A DNA stretch of 64,000 nt, taken from assembly GCA_038501625.1 (NCBI GenBank), contig JAZAYU010000171.1:620001-684000 (forward strand), read 5' to 3'. The DNA comes from Corbicula japonica (lineage: Eukaryota > Mollusca > Bivalvia > Venerida > Cyrenidae). Position numbers and translations under genes: made by a program. Under the pieces are notes generated by a model. The model was not told the DNA's origin. It made no database searches and worked only from the letters and a program-made list of their open reading frames with translations. Shown in pieces: positions 13,201 to 28,200 of the stretch. Numbering within the stretch: the stretch's first letter is position 1; every line of letters starts with the position of its first letter.

Positions 13201-16200
13201 CTGTCCAAAAGTAAATAAGGGGTTGATGCTACAAGATATTATTACTGAAATTAACAAAAGGCCATAACTCTAGTAAAAATGGTCGCAGGAAAAAATCCTT
13301 TCTTCACGATCATCTACACATCCTGCTTCATCATCTGTGCAAGTTTGCAAGAAATCGGCCTTGTAGTTTCCGAGGAGTTGGCGCTAAAAGATTTAATTAC
13401 TGAAATTAACAAAGGGCCATAACTCTGGTAAAAATGGTCGCAGGAAATAATCCTTTCTTCACAATCATCTACACATCCTGCTTGATTATCTGTGCAAGTT
13501 TGGAAGAAATCAGCCTTATAGTTTAGGAGGAGTTGACGCCACAAGATTTAACTACTGAAATACACAAAGGGCCATAACTCTGGTAAAAATAGCCGTAGGA
13601 TAAATCCTCTCTTCATGATCATCTACACATCCTGCTTGATCATCTGTGCAAGTTTCAAAGAAATCCGCCTTATAGTTCAGGAGGAGTTGATGCCACAAGA
13701 TTTGGGGATGTACGGACGTCCGTACGGACGGACGGACGTAAGGACGGACGGACAAGTGCAACTCTATATGCCTCCCACTTTGTGGGGGCATAAAAATCTA
13801 GAAAATATTTGGTAAACAGGAAGTAGACGAGCTAGAAGCATAAAAATGCTTAATACCAGAAGGGACTTTATGATAAAGCAAAAAGCAACTAATCAGGTGG
13901 CTGCATGTTATAGTTGCTTAGAAAACTGCGACTGAAATTTAGTTATTGCTGGACGGAAGAACAGATGGAAGAATGGATGAAAGAACAGACAAGGGTAAAA
14001 CAGTATAACCCCCTCTTCTTGGAAGGGGGAGTATAAAAATGATACTAATATCAGGGCATTTTAATGATGTTCTCTTTTATCCTCAATGCATCTTTACTCT
14101 CTAAAATGACCATGGCCAAAGTTATCTCATTTAGGACAAACTCATTCAAAAAATGCGTCATCACGGTTCAGTAAGATGTTATGAAAATACCCGCCAGTCA
14201 TAGACATTATTAATAACATTTTTTGAAAAAGTTCATTATTAGTACCGCTAATACTTGATCAAGTTTAAGAGGCAATATGCAATTCACTAATTGCTGTGTA
14301 CAGGATTTGGTGTGTTTTCCTACTTAACATGAATAGCATCAGATTCTCAACTCCTGATTTGGGTATTGCCTGTTTGATGTTTTCTTGATGACAATTTTCT
14401 CCATGGATATGCCTTCTATCACAAGGGCAACCAGTGAAGATCCAGATCAGCCACTATGTTTGTACCATCTAATATGGATCTACACTGTTTGCTTTTTGAT
14501 TAGAAGTAAAGTGTAGATCCTGATCATATGGCACAGATGTACAGGCTGATCTTAATCTACACTGTTCACTTATACAATAAAGACTAATGGATGAAGTAAA
14601 GGGATAAAAATATACATACCACTCAAAAAGGACTATTGGTTTCCCTTCTGGATAATCTATACCATAATTCCAAGAGCAGTTCATGGACTCCACATAGTTT
14701 TGCACAACACAGTTTAAGTCTTTCACTTCCTCTGGTTTAGCTAATAAATTATAGAAAAAAATAAATGTTCTAAATTCTTATTCATGTAACACTTGAAACA
14801 TGGTAGAGTAGATATAGATTATGCTTAGCATTTTCATTAAAATCTTAGAGAAAATTCCTTTGAACTGTGAGTGGAATAATAAAGGATAAAGAAACACATG
14901 GGCTGTTTCAAAAAAAAATGGCTGGTTTGGGTTTTCCTGTTATAAAAATCTACAACAAAAAGTTACTTCCATTTTTCTACTTTGCAGAGGTGTCTCATCA
15001 TGTCCTTCAAAGATTTGGGAAGTTTCATCAAAATAGCACCATCCATTAAAAAAATATTCTAAAATAATGGGCAAAAAATGTCAGGAGTGTGACAAAAAAG
15101 TGTGACACTTTTCAAAATCACATTTGTTCAGACCATTATTTTACAAAAAGCTTGAGTAAAGACAAGTTTTAGTGTTGTTTTAGTAAAGTGTGCATTTATT
15201 GTGCATCAAATAATGATAAAATTAAGCATATTATACTTAAGGTAATCAAAATTTATGCTATTAAGTCAAGTGTGGTAGATTAAAAAATACCTCAAGAAAA
15301 TCAATACATTTTTGCTTTATAAATTTATAGGACTTTAAAGATTATTAGTACATAAGAAATGTTTTGTGTATCATTAAGTTTTATGTTTCTAGATGCAATA
15401 ATTATAATATTATCACCTCTATTGAAATTATATTTATCTGCAGCTCCCTTCAGAAAATGTGAGCTGAATTTGTCAGGAGTGTGACATTATGCACATATTG
15501 CAAAATTCTGTCAACATATCCTTTACATGAAAACAAGAGCATGTTTTTTCCTAGAAGTCTATGTCATGTTTTGTTAAATTGTGACAAACAGGAATGGCCT
15601 TAGTGAAACATTTTTGAGTACACTGCACTTATGTGGTTGTCAGGAGTGTGACACACTTTTTTAACAATATGAATTTTTTATCTTTATGCGATACCACAAG
15701 TTCTAAAGCACTTAAATTTGTTGCTTCAACATGTATTTTAACAGAGTTACACATTTAAATAATAAGAACCAGTAATACTTGTATTTTAAGCACATAAATT
15801 AAAATTCTTTGATTTTTTTAATATTGGTCAATAAAGCTCCATAAAATTTTTATTCTGCCACATATGAGTAAAACTTGATTAATTTTGATCACTGTAAAGA
15901 CTGTACAAACATATGGACCAACCAGTTTAGACTTTTTATGAACTTAAATTCTTTACATTTTTTTCACTTCACTTGCCATTTTTCAAATGACAATATCTCA
16001 GCAACCAGTTGACCGATTTCAAAAATCTTTTCAGTTCTGTACTCAGTTTCAATAAGTACAAAATACAGAATAACAAGTTTGGAATTTTTATTTACTTTAA
16101 TTTTTCACTATTTTTTCACTTTTCCAGCCATTTTTTTTAACAGCCCACATGGTTAAATTTGAAGATTATTCTAGTTTTCCCATTTCATGCTTTCCCATGG

Positions 16201-19200
16201 AGACATCATCACATAATCAAATTATGCAATATTCAATTAAGTACCAGGGTGTGCACTGTATCCTAGAGTTCTTTGGCAGATTTTTTAAATAAGCATTCAC
16301 AAGATATTGCAAATAATGTCACCCTGTGTTTCTTTTTCCATTGATTATAGTATCTGAACTTTGAGAAATTTTCATTTATCTATTATCTAAATACTAAAAC
16401 CCATTAGAAAAACCACCCTGAAAGACAACCCTTAAATAAGAAAAATATTTTAATCCCCCTTTAGCACCTTTTGCACTTTTTTCTACCCTGAAATTAAGAC
16501 CTGTGACCCCACAATTTAGACAGCAAATGTTCAATTGAGGAGGTGGTGTTATTAGATGGTTCCTTGAATTTATTCATGAAATGCTGATGTAACAAAAGTC
16601 ACTAATTTTACTTCAGATAAATACTGGTAAGCACATGTCAATGTTTTTGTATTTTATGTAGCTTTCATGGTCTTTATGATTAGACGATATAATAAAATTG
16701 AATAATTCTAAATTTAGACTGAAATTGGTTGAAGATCATAACTTCCATAAACATGATGATACAAAAGTAATACTAGAATTGTGTGTTCTGCCAAATACAT
16801 GTGTCACCTGCTTGCAAAAAGTTGAAATGTCACTGTGGGCCTATGTTTTATCATATATGATAAAAAATGTAATTCAAGTTGCATTGCAATACTACAAAAT
16901 TACTAATTTTAGTTGATAAGTTATTATCTTTATTGTATATTCCAATCATAAGCTCAATAAAGTTTCAGGTTAAAATCTTTCAAAGGAGAACAATACTTTC
17001 CAAGTTATAAGCAATTAAGTTTCAGGTTTGAGTTAACTGAAAGGGGCATAACTAAAACAAGTTAATGAGGTTTGAGTTAACTGGAAGGGGCATAACTAAA
17101 ACAAGTTAATCAGGAGTTATCATTCTCAGTGTCATAGATGGCTTTGTTGATGCAGTTGACACATTTCAAATATATAAGTAAACATGACAAGTACTTTCAA
17201 TGTTATAGGCAATGTTAAGTATCATATCAAAGTCATTTAAAAGGGGCATAAGTTTAAAAAAACAGTGAAACAGGTGTTATCATTCTTGTTGTCAAAAATG
17301 AATTGTTCATGAAGATGATATCATCTATTTATGCAGCTAATAGGACAAGGACTTAAAGTAATAGGTAACATAAATTTCCATATTAAAGTCATTTAAAAGG
17401 GGCATAATTCTAAAAATGGTCAAACAGAAGTTATCATTATTGTTGTTACAGATGGCTTTGTTTATGCAGATGATATATTCCAAGTATTAAGTTTATAGGA
17501 CAAGTACTTTCAAAGTTATAGGCAACATTAGGTTTCATATTACAGTCATTTGAAAAGGGCATAACTAAAAAAATAGTGAAACAGAAGTTATCATTCTTGT
17601 TGTCAGAGATGGGTTAATTTTACAAAAGATGATATATTCCAAGTATTGTTAATGGGAAAATAACTTTCAAAGTTATAAGCAACATTTAGTTTCATTAAAA
17701 TCATTTGAAAGGGGCATAACTAAAGAAAATAGTGAAACAAGCATCATCATTCTTGTTGTCACAGATGGCTTTGTTCATGCAGATGATATATTCAAAAATG
17801 AATTGTTCATGAAGATGATATCTAATTATGCAGCTAATAGGACAAGGACTTAAGTAATAGGTAACATAAATTTCCATATTAAAGTCATTTAAAAGGGGCA
17901 TAATTCCAAAAATGGTCAAACAGAAGTTACCATTATTGTTGTTACAGATGGCTTATTTTATGCAGATGATATATTCCAAGTATTAAGTTTATAGGACAAG
18001 TACTTTCAAAGTTATAGGCAACATTAGGTTTCATATTACAGTCATTTGAAAGGGGCATAACTAGAAAAAATAGTGAAACAGAAGTTATCATTCTTGTTGT
18101 CAGAGATGGGTTTATTTTACAAAAGATGATATATTCCAAGTATTGTTAATGGGAAAATAACTTTCAAAGTTATAAGCAACATTTAGTTTCATTAAAATCA
18201 TTTGAAAGGGGCATAACTAAAGAAAATAGTGAAACAAGCATCATCATTCTTGTTGTCACAGATGGCTTTCTTCATGCAGATGATATATTCCAAGTATTAA
18301 TATAATATGACAAATACTTTCAAAGTTATAAGCAACATTAAGTTCCATATTTAAGTCTTTGAAAGGGGCATAACTCAAGAAATAGCGAAACATGAGTTAT
18401 AATTCTTGTTGTCACTGATGGCTTTGTTCATGCAGATGATATATTACAAGTATTAAGTTAGTAGGACTAGCACTTTTAAAGTTATAGGCAACATTAAGTT
18501 CCATATTAACCCTTTCGCTGCCAACGTCGAAAATCCGAATGGACGTCGTCAGCGCCGAGAGTTTTTTTTACCACATAAACAAATACCAATAACAAGGTCA
18601 GAATGAGGCTGGTTATTTATAGATATATCAAATAATTACTATGTTTACATGTGAAAACGAAAGCAATAACATTATTGGTCAATATTGGAATGATCTGCCT
18701 ACGTCAGCATAGAAACCCCCGCTTTGCATGCTGTTATATATATAGAAACAGTAGAAACGGCAAAAGCCGTCCATATGGCAAAACGCCGAAAATAACAGGG
18801 ACGGCATATGCCGTCCTTATGGCAGTGAAAGGGTTAAAGTCATTAAAAAAGTCATAACTCACATAACTCAAAATAAATGAAACAGGAGTTATCAATCTTG
18901 TTGTCAGAGATGACTTTGTTCATGCAGAAGATATATTCCAATTATTGATTTCATAGGTTAAGGACTTTCAAAGTAATAGGCAACATTAAGTTCCATATTT
19001 AAGTCGTTTGAAAGGGAAATAACTAAAAAAAAAAACAAACAGGAGTTATCATTCTTGTTGTCATAGATGGCTTTGTTCATGCAGATGATATATTCCAAGT
19101 ATTAAGTTATTAGGACAAGTACTTTTAAAGTTATTGGCAACATTAAGTTTCATGCTTAAGGCATTGAGGTTTCCAGTAGGAAGATTTTTAAAGTTTTCCT

Positions 19201-22200
19201 TTTTTACATATTTATGGCCCCCAGGACAGGGCCAATTTTGACCCCAGGGCCAACATTTAAACAATGTTGGTAAAGGGTCTCTTACCAATACTCAACACCA
19301 AATATCTAAGGTCTAGTCCTATTAGTTTCGGAGAAAAATGATTTTCCATGTTTTTCCTATATAACTATATGTAAACCAAGAGAACCCTAGGGCGTGGCAG
19401 ATTTTGGCCCAGGGGACATAATTTGAACAAATTTAGTAGACATCCATTAGACAATGCTACTTACAAAATATCTAAGCTGTACGCATTGTGGTTTGTGAGA
19501 AGAAGCTTTTTAAAGATTTCCTATATAAGTCTATGTAAAATGAAGTGACCCCTGGGGCAGGGCCAATTTTGACCCCAGGGAAATAATTTGAACAATCTTT
19601 GTTCCACTAGAGGGTGCTAAATGCCAAATATCTAAGCTCTAGGCCTTGTGGTTTCAGACAAGAAGATTTTTAAAGATTTTCCTATATAAGTCTATATAAA
19701 ATGAAGTGACCCCTGGGGCGGGGCCAATTTTGACCCCAGGGAAATAATTTGAACAATCTGTGTACAGTACCACTAGAAGATGTTTAATGCCAAATATCTA
19801 AGCTCTAGGCCTTGTGGTTTCAGACAAGAAGATTTTTAAAGTTTTTCCTATATAAGTCTATATAAAATGAAGTGACCCCTGGGGCGGGGCCAATTTTGAG
19901 CCCAGGGAAATAATTTGAACAATCTTTGTAGAGTTCCACTAGAGGATGCTAAATGCCAAATATCTAAGCTCTAGGCCTTGTGGTTTCAGACAAGAAGATT
20001 TTTAAAGTTTTTCCTATATAAGTCTATGTAAAATGAAGTGACCCCTGGGGCGGGGCCAATTTTGACCCCAGGGAAATAATTTGAACAATCTTTGTAGAGT
20101 TCCACTAGAGGGTGCTAAATGCCAAATATCTAAGCTCTAGGCCTTGTGGTTTCAGACAAGAAGATTTTTAAAGTTTTTCCTATATAAGTCTATGTAAAAT
20201 GAAGTGACCCCTGGGACGGGGCCAATTTTGACCCCAGGGAAATAATTTGAACAATCTTTGTAGAGTTCCACTAGAGGATGCTAAATGCCAAATATCTAAG
20301 CTCTAGGCCTTGTGGTTTCAGACAAGAAGATTTTTAAAGTTTTTCCTATATAAGTCTATATAAAATGAAGTGACCCCTGGGGCGGGGCCAATTTTGACCC
20401 CAGGGAAATAATTTGAACAATCTTTGTAGAGTTCAACTAGAGGGTGCTAAATGCCAAATATCTAAGCTCTAGGCCTTGTGGTTTCAGACAAGAAGATTTT
20501 TAAAGTTTTTCCTTTCGGTTGCCATGGCAACCAGAGTTCTGCATGGAATTGATTTCTTTGAACAACTTTGGAAGAGCTTCATGCAAGGAACATCAGTGGC
20601 AAGTTTCATCAACTTTGGCCCAGGGGTTTAAGAGAAGATGTTGTTTAAAGCAAAAATTGACGACGCACGATGGACACAGGGCGATCCTAAAAGCTCACCA
20701 TGAGCACAACTTCACAAGTGCTCAGGTGAGCTAAAAATACAGAAACAGGAGTTATCATTCTTGCTGTCACGGATGGCTTTGTTCATGCTGATGATATATT
20801 CCAAGTATTAAGTTAATAGGACAAGTACTTTTAAAGTTATAGGCAACATTAAGTTTCATATTAAAGTTCCATTATAAAGTCATTTGAAAGGGGCATAACT
20901 CAAAGAATACTGAAACAGGAGTTATCATTCCTGTTGTCACAGATGGCTTTGTTCATGTATACTCAACAAAACTAGAAACCTGACACTTTATATTTGGTGT
21001 ATTTTCCTGGAATCAGATTTAAAGCTAATTGAATTGTGGTATGTAATAAAAATTGTGCATGTTTTGAACTTAATTATGCATTTTGATATTTTTGGTGCAT
21101 GAAACAAGTGATTCAGTGGTTATTTTCTTTTGGATGGTGCAAAAATATATAGATTTTGAATATGTACCTCATACTTATTCAAAGTTACAGTGTCAGGTTT
21201 CTTTTTTTGTTGAGTATAGATGATATATTCCAAGTATTAAGTTAATAGGACAATTACTTTCAAAGTTATAGGCAACATTAAGTTTCATATTAAAGTTGGG
21301 GGACTACCAGACGACGGGGCCGACAACGACGTAGCCGGACAATAGGATCCCTATGTGTCTACCTGCTATCGCAGGTGACACAAAAAGTGATTTATTACAC
21401 AAAAATAAATATTACTTACCTCATAAATAAAAAACTTTTAATATCTGCTAGGACTTTAATTGTTTCTCTACAAAAAATCATATTTCTGAAAATTTGGATC
21501 TTACAATGTGAAAAACTCCTGGATATGGTCAATCTCAGTACACTCCTTTTTACAATATGGATTTTACCCGATAGTAAAAAGATTAATCATTTAAAAGCTA
21601 AGAAAACATTTCTTACTATAGATACCAGGAAATGATGTAAGTCCAACCTCTAGGGATTCATCAATCTGTCCCCAGGTCTCATCATCAGCCCAGTAGTAAC
21701 ACTTGAATTTCACAGTTTTAACATAGGGATCAAAATAGTGGTGATATTTAATCATAGAATCATTAAACACAGTGATGTTCTTCTTATTCACTGGAAAAAA
21801 TCCGGACATATTGGTCTGTATTGCAAAGCCAAGGGATCTGTTTGCTTCAGGTTCACTGTCAAGCGTGCATAGGAAATCTTTGTATGTGTCGGTGCAAACT
21901 TCAGGGTCCATGGGACTTAGGTCGCCATTATAGGTAGGGCCTGTGCAAGGGAAACAAATATGATTACAAGTGCTACAACAAAGGAGAGCATTGCTTTAAA
22001 CCACTTTTACCTAAATTATTTTCACAAAAAATGTTGCAGTAATTTTACATTTCTGCTCTTATTAAACTAGAAATGTGTCCATAGGACACGGATGCCCCCG
22101 CTATGCATCGTTTTCAGATACTAAAGTGCAATGATGGGAATAATAGCATTTCATAGACAGTGATGTTCGAGTAATTATAAGAATATGCATAAACTTGATG

Positions 22201-25200
22201 ATCAAGTGAATTATTTGTATTTGTGGCACTGTTGTCTTCTCATTACGGAAATGTCTGTGAAGAAGTTGGTGGTAATGCAATGCAATGTCATAATGAACAT
22301 TTGTGCCAAGTTATTTTGAAATCCCTTCCTTCATAAAGAAGTTATAGCCCGAACAAGTAAATTCAAGTTTTAGTAACTGTGACCTTGACCTTGGACTTAC
22401 AGGCATGGGTAATGTACACAACACACCACCTTGTCATGGTGAACATTTGTGCCAAGTTATTTTGAAAACCCTCCATTCAAAAGAGTTATAGCCCGGACAA
22501 GGAAATTCTATTTTTAGTAACAGTGACCTTGACCTTGGACCTACAGGCATGGACATGGTACACAACTCACCACCTTGTCATGGTGAACATTTCTGCCAAG
22601 TTATTTTGAAATTACTCTATTCCTCACGTAGTTACAACCCTGACAAGAAAATTCTATTTTAGTAACAGTGACCTTGACCTTGGACCTACAGGCATGGGCA
22701 TGGTATGGGACACACCATCTTGTCATGATGAACATTTGTGTCAAGTTATTTTGAAATCAATCTATTCCTAACAAAGTTACAGCCCGGACAAGAGAATTCT
22801 ATTTTTAGTAACAGTGACCTTGACCTACAGGCATGGGCATGATACGCAATACACCGCCCTGTCATGGTTAACACTTGTGTCAAGTTATTTTAAAATCCCT
22901 CCATTTATAATGAAGTTACAGCCCAGACAAGAAAATTCTATTTTTAGTAACAGTGACCTTGACCTTGGACCTTCAGGCTTGGGTATTGTGCGGACACACT
23001 GCCTTGTCATAGTGAACATTTGAACAAAGTTATTTTGAAATCCCTCCATTCATAACAAAGTAACAGCCCGCACAAGAGAATTCTATTTTTAGTAACAGTG
23101 ACCTTGACCTTTGACCGACAGGCATGGGCATGGTATGCGACACATCGCCCTGTCATGGTTAACATTTGTGCCAAGTTATTTTGAAATCCCTCCATTCATA
23201 ACAAAGTAACAGCCCGGACAAGAAAATTCTATTTTTAGTATCAGTGACCTTGACCTTCCACCTAATGGCTTGGGCATGTACGTGACATACCGTCTTGATA
23301 TGGTGAACAATTATACCAAGTTATTCAAAAATCCAATAAGAAATAACAAAGTTACAGAGCGGACAAGATTTTGCAAGAACATTCTATTTTTAGTAACAGT
23401 GACCTTGACCTTGGACCTACCGGCATGGGTATTGTCACGACACACCGCCTTGTTATGGTGAACATTTATGCCAAGTTATTTTGAAATCCCTCCATTCCAA
23501 ACAAAGTTAAGGGCAAAGTGTATATTTTTCTTAACACAAAATGTAAGTGAAAAAGGGGCATAATTTGAAAAATATTGGAAGCAGGGTTATGGGTCTTGTT
23601 GGTTATGATGTAGATTTTGATGGTGAAAATATATTTCAAGTTTCAAGGCAGTATCTCAAGTAGTTTTAAAGTTATGGGCAAAATGCATATTTTGCTTAAC
23701 ACAAAATATAAGAAACAAGATATATTCCTATTAAAACTAATGTAAATGGAAGTATCAAAGGGCCATAACTTCTGAACGGAACACGTAAGAGCAAAACCCC
23801 ACCTCTATGCACAACAACATATCAGGCCAAGCATTGCGGTAAAGTTTCATCAAATTCCCAGCAGAGGTGTAGGAGGAGTTGCATTCATGAAATATACTCC
23901 TATTAAAACTAATGTAAATGGAAGTATCAAAGGGTCATAACTTCTGAATGGAAAACACGTAAGAGCGAAACCCCACCTTCATGCACAACAACATATCAGG
24001 CTAAGCATTGTGGTCAAGTTTCATTGAATTCCCACCAGTAGTGTAGGAGGAGTTGCGTTCACGAGATATACTCCTATTAAAACTAATGTAAATGGAAGTA
24101 TCAAAGGGCCATAACTTCTGAACAGAACATGTAAGAGCGAAACCCCACCTTCATGCACAACTACATATCAGGCCAAGCATTGTGGTCAAGTTTCATTGAA
24201 TTCCCACCAGTAGTGTAGGAGGAGTTGCGTTCACGAGATATACTCCAATTAAAACTAATGTAAATGGAAGTATCAAAGGGCCATAACTTCTGAACGGAAC
24301 ATGTAAGAGCGAAACCCCACCTTTATGCACAACAACATATCAGGCCAAGCATTGTGGTCAAGTTTCATTAAATTCCCACCAGTAGTGTAGGAGGAGTTGC
24401 GTTCACGAGATATACTCCTATTAAAACTAATGTAAATGGAAGTATCAAAGGGCCATAACTTCTGAACGGAACATGTAAGAGCGAAACCCCACCTTCATGC
24501 ACAACTACATATCAAGCCAAGCATTGTGGTCAAGTTTCATTAAATTCCCACCAGTAGTGTAGGAGGAGTCTTCACGAGAATATCGGACGGATGGACGGAC
24601 GGACGGAAGGACGGACGGACAGAGAGACGGACGGACGGACAGGAGCAACTCTTAATGCCCGTCGCCATTTCATGGCGGGGGCATAAAAAACAACAATTTA
24701 ATCATTTAAGTTTTTAACATAAATTTTGTATAATGTGACCAGTGTAGACCCTGATCATCTATGCAGTCTGGTTAGGGTTTACACTTTTTGCGATTCAGAT
24801 AATAAATTCCAGTAAAATCCACATGAAGTAAATGAATCAGAAAGATTTGTAAATTTATTTAAATTTACTGGTAAAGGATTAAGGGGTTGCAAACATGCTG
24901 CTTGGATGGGGTAATGCACTAACATTAAAGGAGTTTTCCTTAAAAAGTTGGGTTATTTTCAAAATAAAAATTACACCACATATTTACAAACACTATTCTT
25001 AATAGCAAAAAAACCCTGTACAAACACTGATCAATATATTTGACTATAACAGTAATTATGTTGTTGAGATAATACTGAAATGAAAGGCTAATTTAAGAAA
25101 TTTTACAAACAGACTCCTCTACTTTCGTTTTCAAGGGCAAATCATTTTGCTGTATCTTTTCAAAACTTGACAATAATAATAACAGCCAGCCCAATTATCG

Positions 25201-28200
25201 TGAAGAAATATTGTACAGATTATAATAATAGGTAGGGTAAAATTATATATCTATATGTAGATAATTGTGTATAAAGGATATTTTGAACATTTATGCAGTC
25301 ACTAAAACCAAACAGTCACATGACAATTGATAAATAAAACTCAGAAACACAATACACAATACTGTATTTGACCTAATTAATGTGCATGAGAACACAGAAA
25401 AACTGTCGGGTGCATCAATTAGAAATCACACAGAAGTACAATACCAATAAATGCAGTTTACAAATTGGCAAAAAAAATAACATAATTTGCACCAAGGTAG
25501 TGTCAGATCAATATTATGTAGTGTTCTTTCTGCAATCCTCCAGATAACTGCCAGATCCAAGAAGTGGTCTGAACCATCTGACTCGGTCATAAATGTTATT
25601 GCATTCTATAGCATCTGGGTCACATAGACACTTGTTAAGTGGGTGGGGTAACAGAAAGCAGCAATGAAATTTTGACAGTAATGTTTCAGCATTTTTAGGT
25701 AACAGAATATTGGATTTCTAAGACAAGAGGGCCATGATGGCCCTGAATCGCTCACCTGAGTATGTTTTTCATGAAGCAACACTGCCTTGCTATGAAATGT
25801 TGGCACAATATGAGTTTCATCCTCGATCACAGACACATGTGTAGCAATCCCAAGCTGTTTTTGATATAAGCTACCCATACAACAAGTTTGGAGTCAATAG
25901 GCCAAAGCAAACTCAAGTTATTCAGTGAAAATTGAATTTCTATTTTAAGCTACAGTGGCCGTGACCTTGACCAAAGACATCTAGGTAGCAATCCCAAGCT
26001 GCCCGTTGATATAAAATACCCATATACCAAGTTTGGAGTAAATAGGCCAAAACAAACTCAAGTTATTAAGCAGAAACTGAATTTCTATTTTGATCAATAG
26101 TGACCTTGACCTTGATCACAGACACCTGGGTAGTAATCCAAAGCTGCTTCTTAGTATAAGCTACCTATACACCAAGTTTGGAGTCAATATGCCAAAGCAA
26201 ACTTAAGTTATTGAGTGGAAACTGAATTTCTATTTTTAGCAACAGTGACCTTGACCTTGATCACAGACATCTGGGTAGCAAACCCAAGCTGCCTTTTGAT
26301 ATAAGCTTACCATATACCTAGTTTGGAGTCAATTGGCCAAAGCAAACTCAAGTTATTAAGCGAAACTGAATTTCTATTTTTAGCAACAGTGACCTTGACC
26401 TTGATCACATACACCTGGGTAGCAATCCCAAGCTGCTTCTTGAAATTAGCTACCCATATACCAATTTTGGAGTCAACAGGCCAAAGCAAACTCGTTATTA
26501 AGTGGAAATGGAATTTCTATTTTTAGCAACAGTGACCTTGACCTTGATCACAAACATCTGGGTAGCAATCCCAAGCTACCTCTTCATATAAGCTACCCCA
26601 CAGACCAAGTTTGGAGTCAATAGGCCAAAGCAAACTCAAGTTATTGAGCAGAAACTAAATTTCTATTTTTAGCAACAGTGACCTTGACCTTCACCCTATG
26701 GTCATGATTTGAACAACTTTTGCAGACATTAGTGCCAGGATGCTCCAGGACAAATTTGGTTAAAATCCGTCCAGTGGTTTCAGAGGAGATGTTGTTTAAA
26801 GGAAATTGTTGACCGACGACTGACGACGGACAAAGACTGGTCACAATAGCTCACCATGAGCCTAAAGCTCAGGTGAGCTAAAAAGGCCAAGTGAGTTTTA
26901 TTTATGTGTTTATTAGGTCCAGTACAGTATGAAACTGAATACCACAAAACACCATAGAATTTGAATCAAACCACACAATTGGTTAGAGCGCACAAAACTA
27001 CTTCTTACCAACTGGCTGACGGATAACCCGTTTTTCAACATCATGCTAGTGATGAAATAGAAGATCTGACTTATTCCACCCACAACGTCCCTGGAGTAAT
27101 GTCAAACTTGTTAAACTGTGAGACTAGCAATGTGCGGGAATGTAAGTGTATTTGGTCAATTTCAGCTGAATATTTATTTAATTTATTTAATTATTAATTC
27201 TTACATCAGTTTGTTTTTACTTTTGCTAATTAAAAACCTAATGCCTTCAAAATAGAATTTTATCAAGTTTTCAATTGTATTTGTCCCACCCACTCTCATA
27301 TTTGGTGCAAATGTAAAGCATACTACTTCTTTGTATAATATGAAATCATGACTGCACTTAACCTTTCCTCCATGTGTTACCTTTATGATATAGGCAAACA
27401 GTGTAGATCCAGATCAGCCAGTACATCTGTTCTATCCAATCAGGATCTACACTGTTCTCTTTTTAATATATTAGGTTATTTCTGACAAAAAAGCAAACAG
27501 TGCAGAACCTGGTCCCAAGGTTATAAACCTGAGATTGGAAACCAGTCTCAAATCTCAAGCATCTGATTGGCTGAAATGGCGACTGGTCGCCATTTCAGCC
27601 AATCAGATGCTTGAGATTTGAGACTGGTTTCCATGCTCAGTTTTATAACCTTGGGCACTGATCTGGATCTGGATCTACACAGTGTTTGATCATGCAATAA
27701 AAGCCATAATATGGAGGAACGTGTTAATTTTGGTTTCAACTGCAAAAGAAGGTTGTACAAATTTTCTTATAAGGAGCAATGTTTTGGACACCTATGTGAA
27801 CATGTAAAAGCAAAGATCCCATACATCCTCATGGATCTCTGAAATCTGAGACCAGGAAATAACTTGCATAAAACAGTGACACATACACATCATGGAATTG
27901 AAAAACAAGAAGAATTATACAAAACTTAATATAAATAATAACCTGAATAATTGTCATTTTAGTGTAGTCCAAAATCCAAGCAGCACAATGCAGAGTTCTA
28001 GGCAGTACTTAAGTTATGACTGCTAAAATAACTATTTGATGACATTTTGGTGTATGAAGCAGGTTAATGGGACATTGTACAATGATATATATGGAATAAT
28101 ATAACAGTATGAATTCTGTAGGTTTGGTATTTTTCGAGTTGGGTATGTAAACAATATCAATAAACAATAATTTTGTTTACATACACAATGAGAAATAATA

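Larger units (their letters stand above)
11395..14035 (+). mobile_element. Outer tandem-type element, split by the 11909-13795 insertion
   Basis: A unit at about 11688-11850 (AACAGGAAGTAGATGAGC, ATAAAGCAA, GCTGCATGTTAAAGTTGCTTAG) recurs at 13808-13935 on the other side of the insertion. A 5' arm-like ATGCCCCGC is at 11514-11522, and the 3' end at about 14005-14033 is AACCCCCTC..GGAAGGGGGAGTATAAAAA. Boundaries are approximate. Confidence 0.55.
16772..21386 (+). mobile_element. Tandem-type element A (arm TGTGTCACCTGC) with three insertions
   Basis: The 5' start is ACTAGAATTG, the 5' arm TGTGTCACCTGC (16800-16811) and the 3' arm GCAGGTGACACA (21371-21382). Core units of about 145-150 bp carry GGGGCATAACT, TTATCATTCTTGTTGTCA, CAGATGGCTTTGTTCATGC and GATGATATATTCCAAGTATT. 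The linker is CGACGGGGCCGACAACGACG. Insertions sit at 18510-18833, about 19150-20737 and 20960-21216. A roughly 690-base segment (from about 17275 and again from about 17780) is duplicated almost unchanged. Confidence 0.82.
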
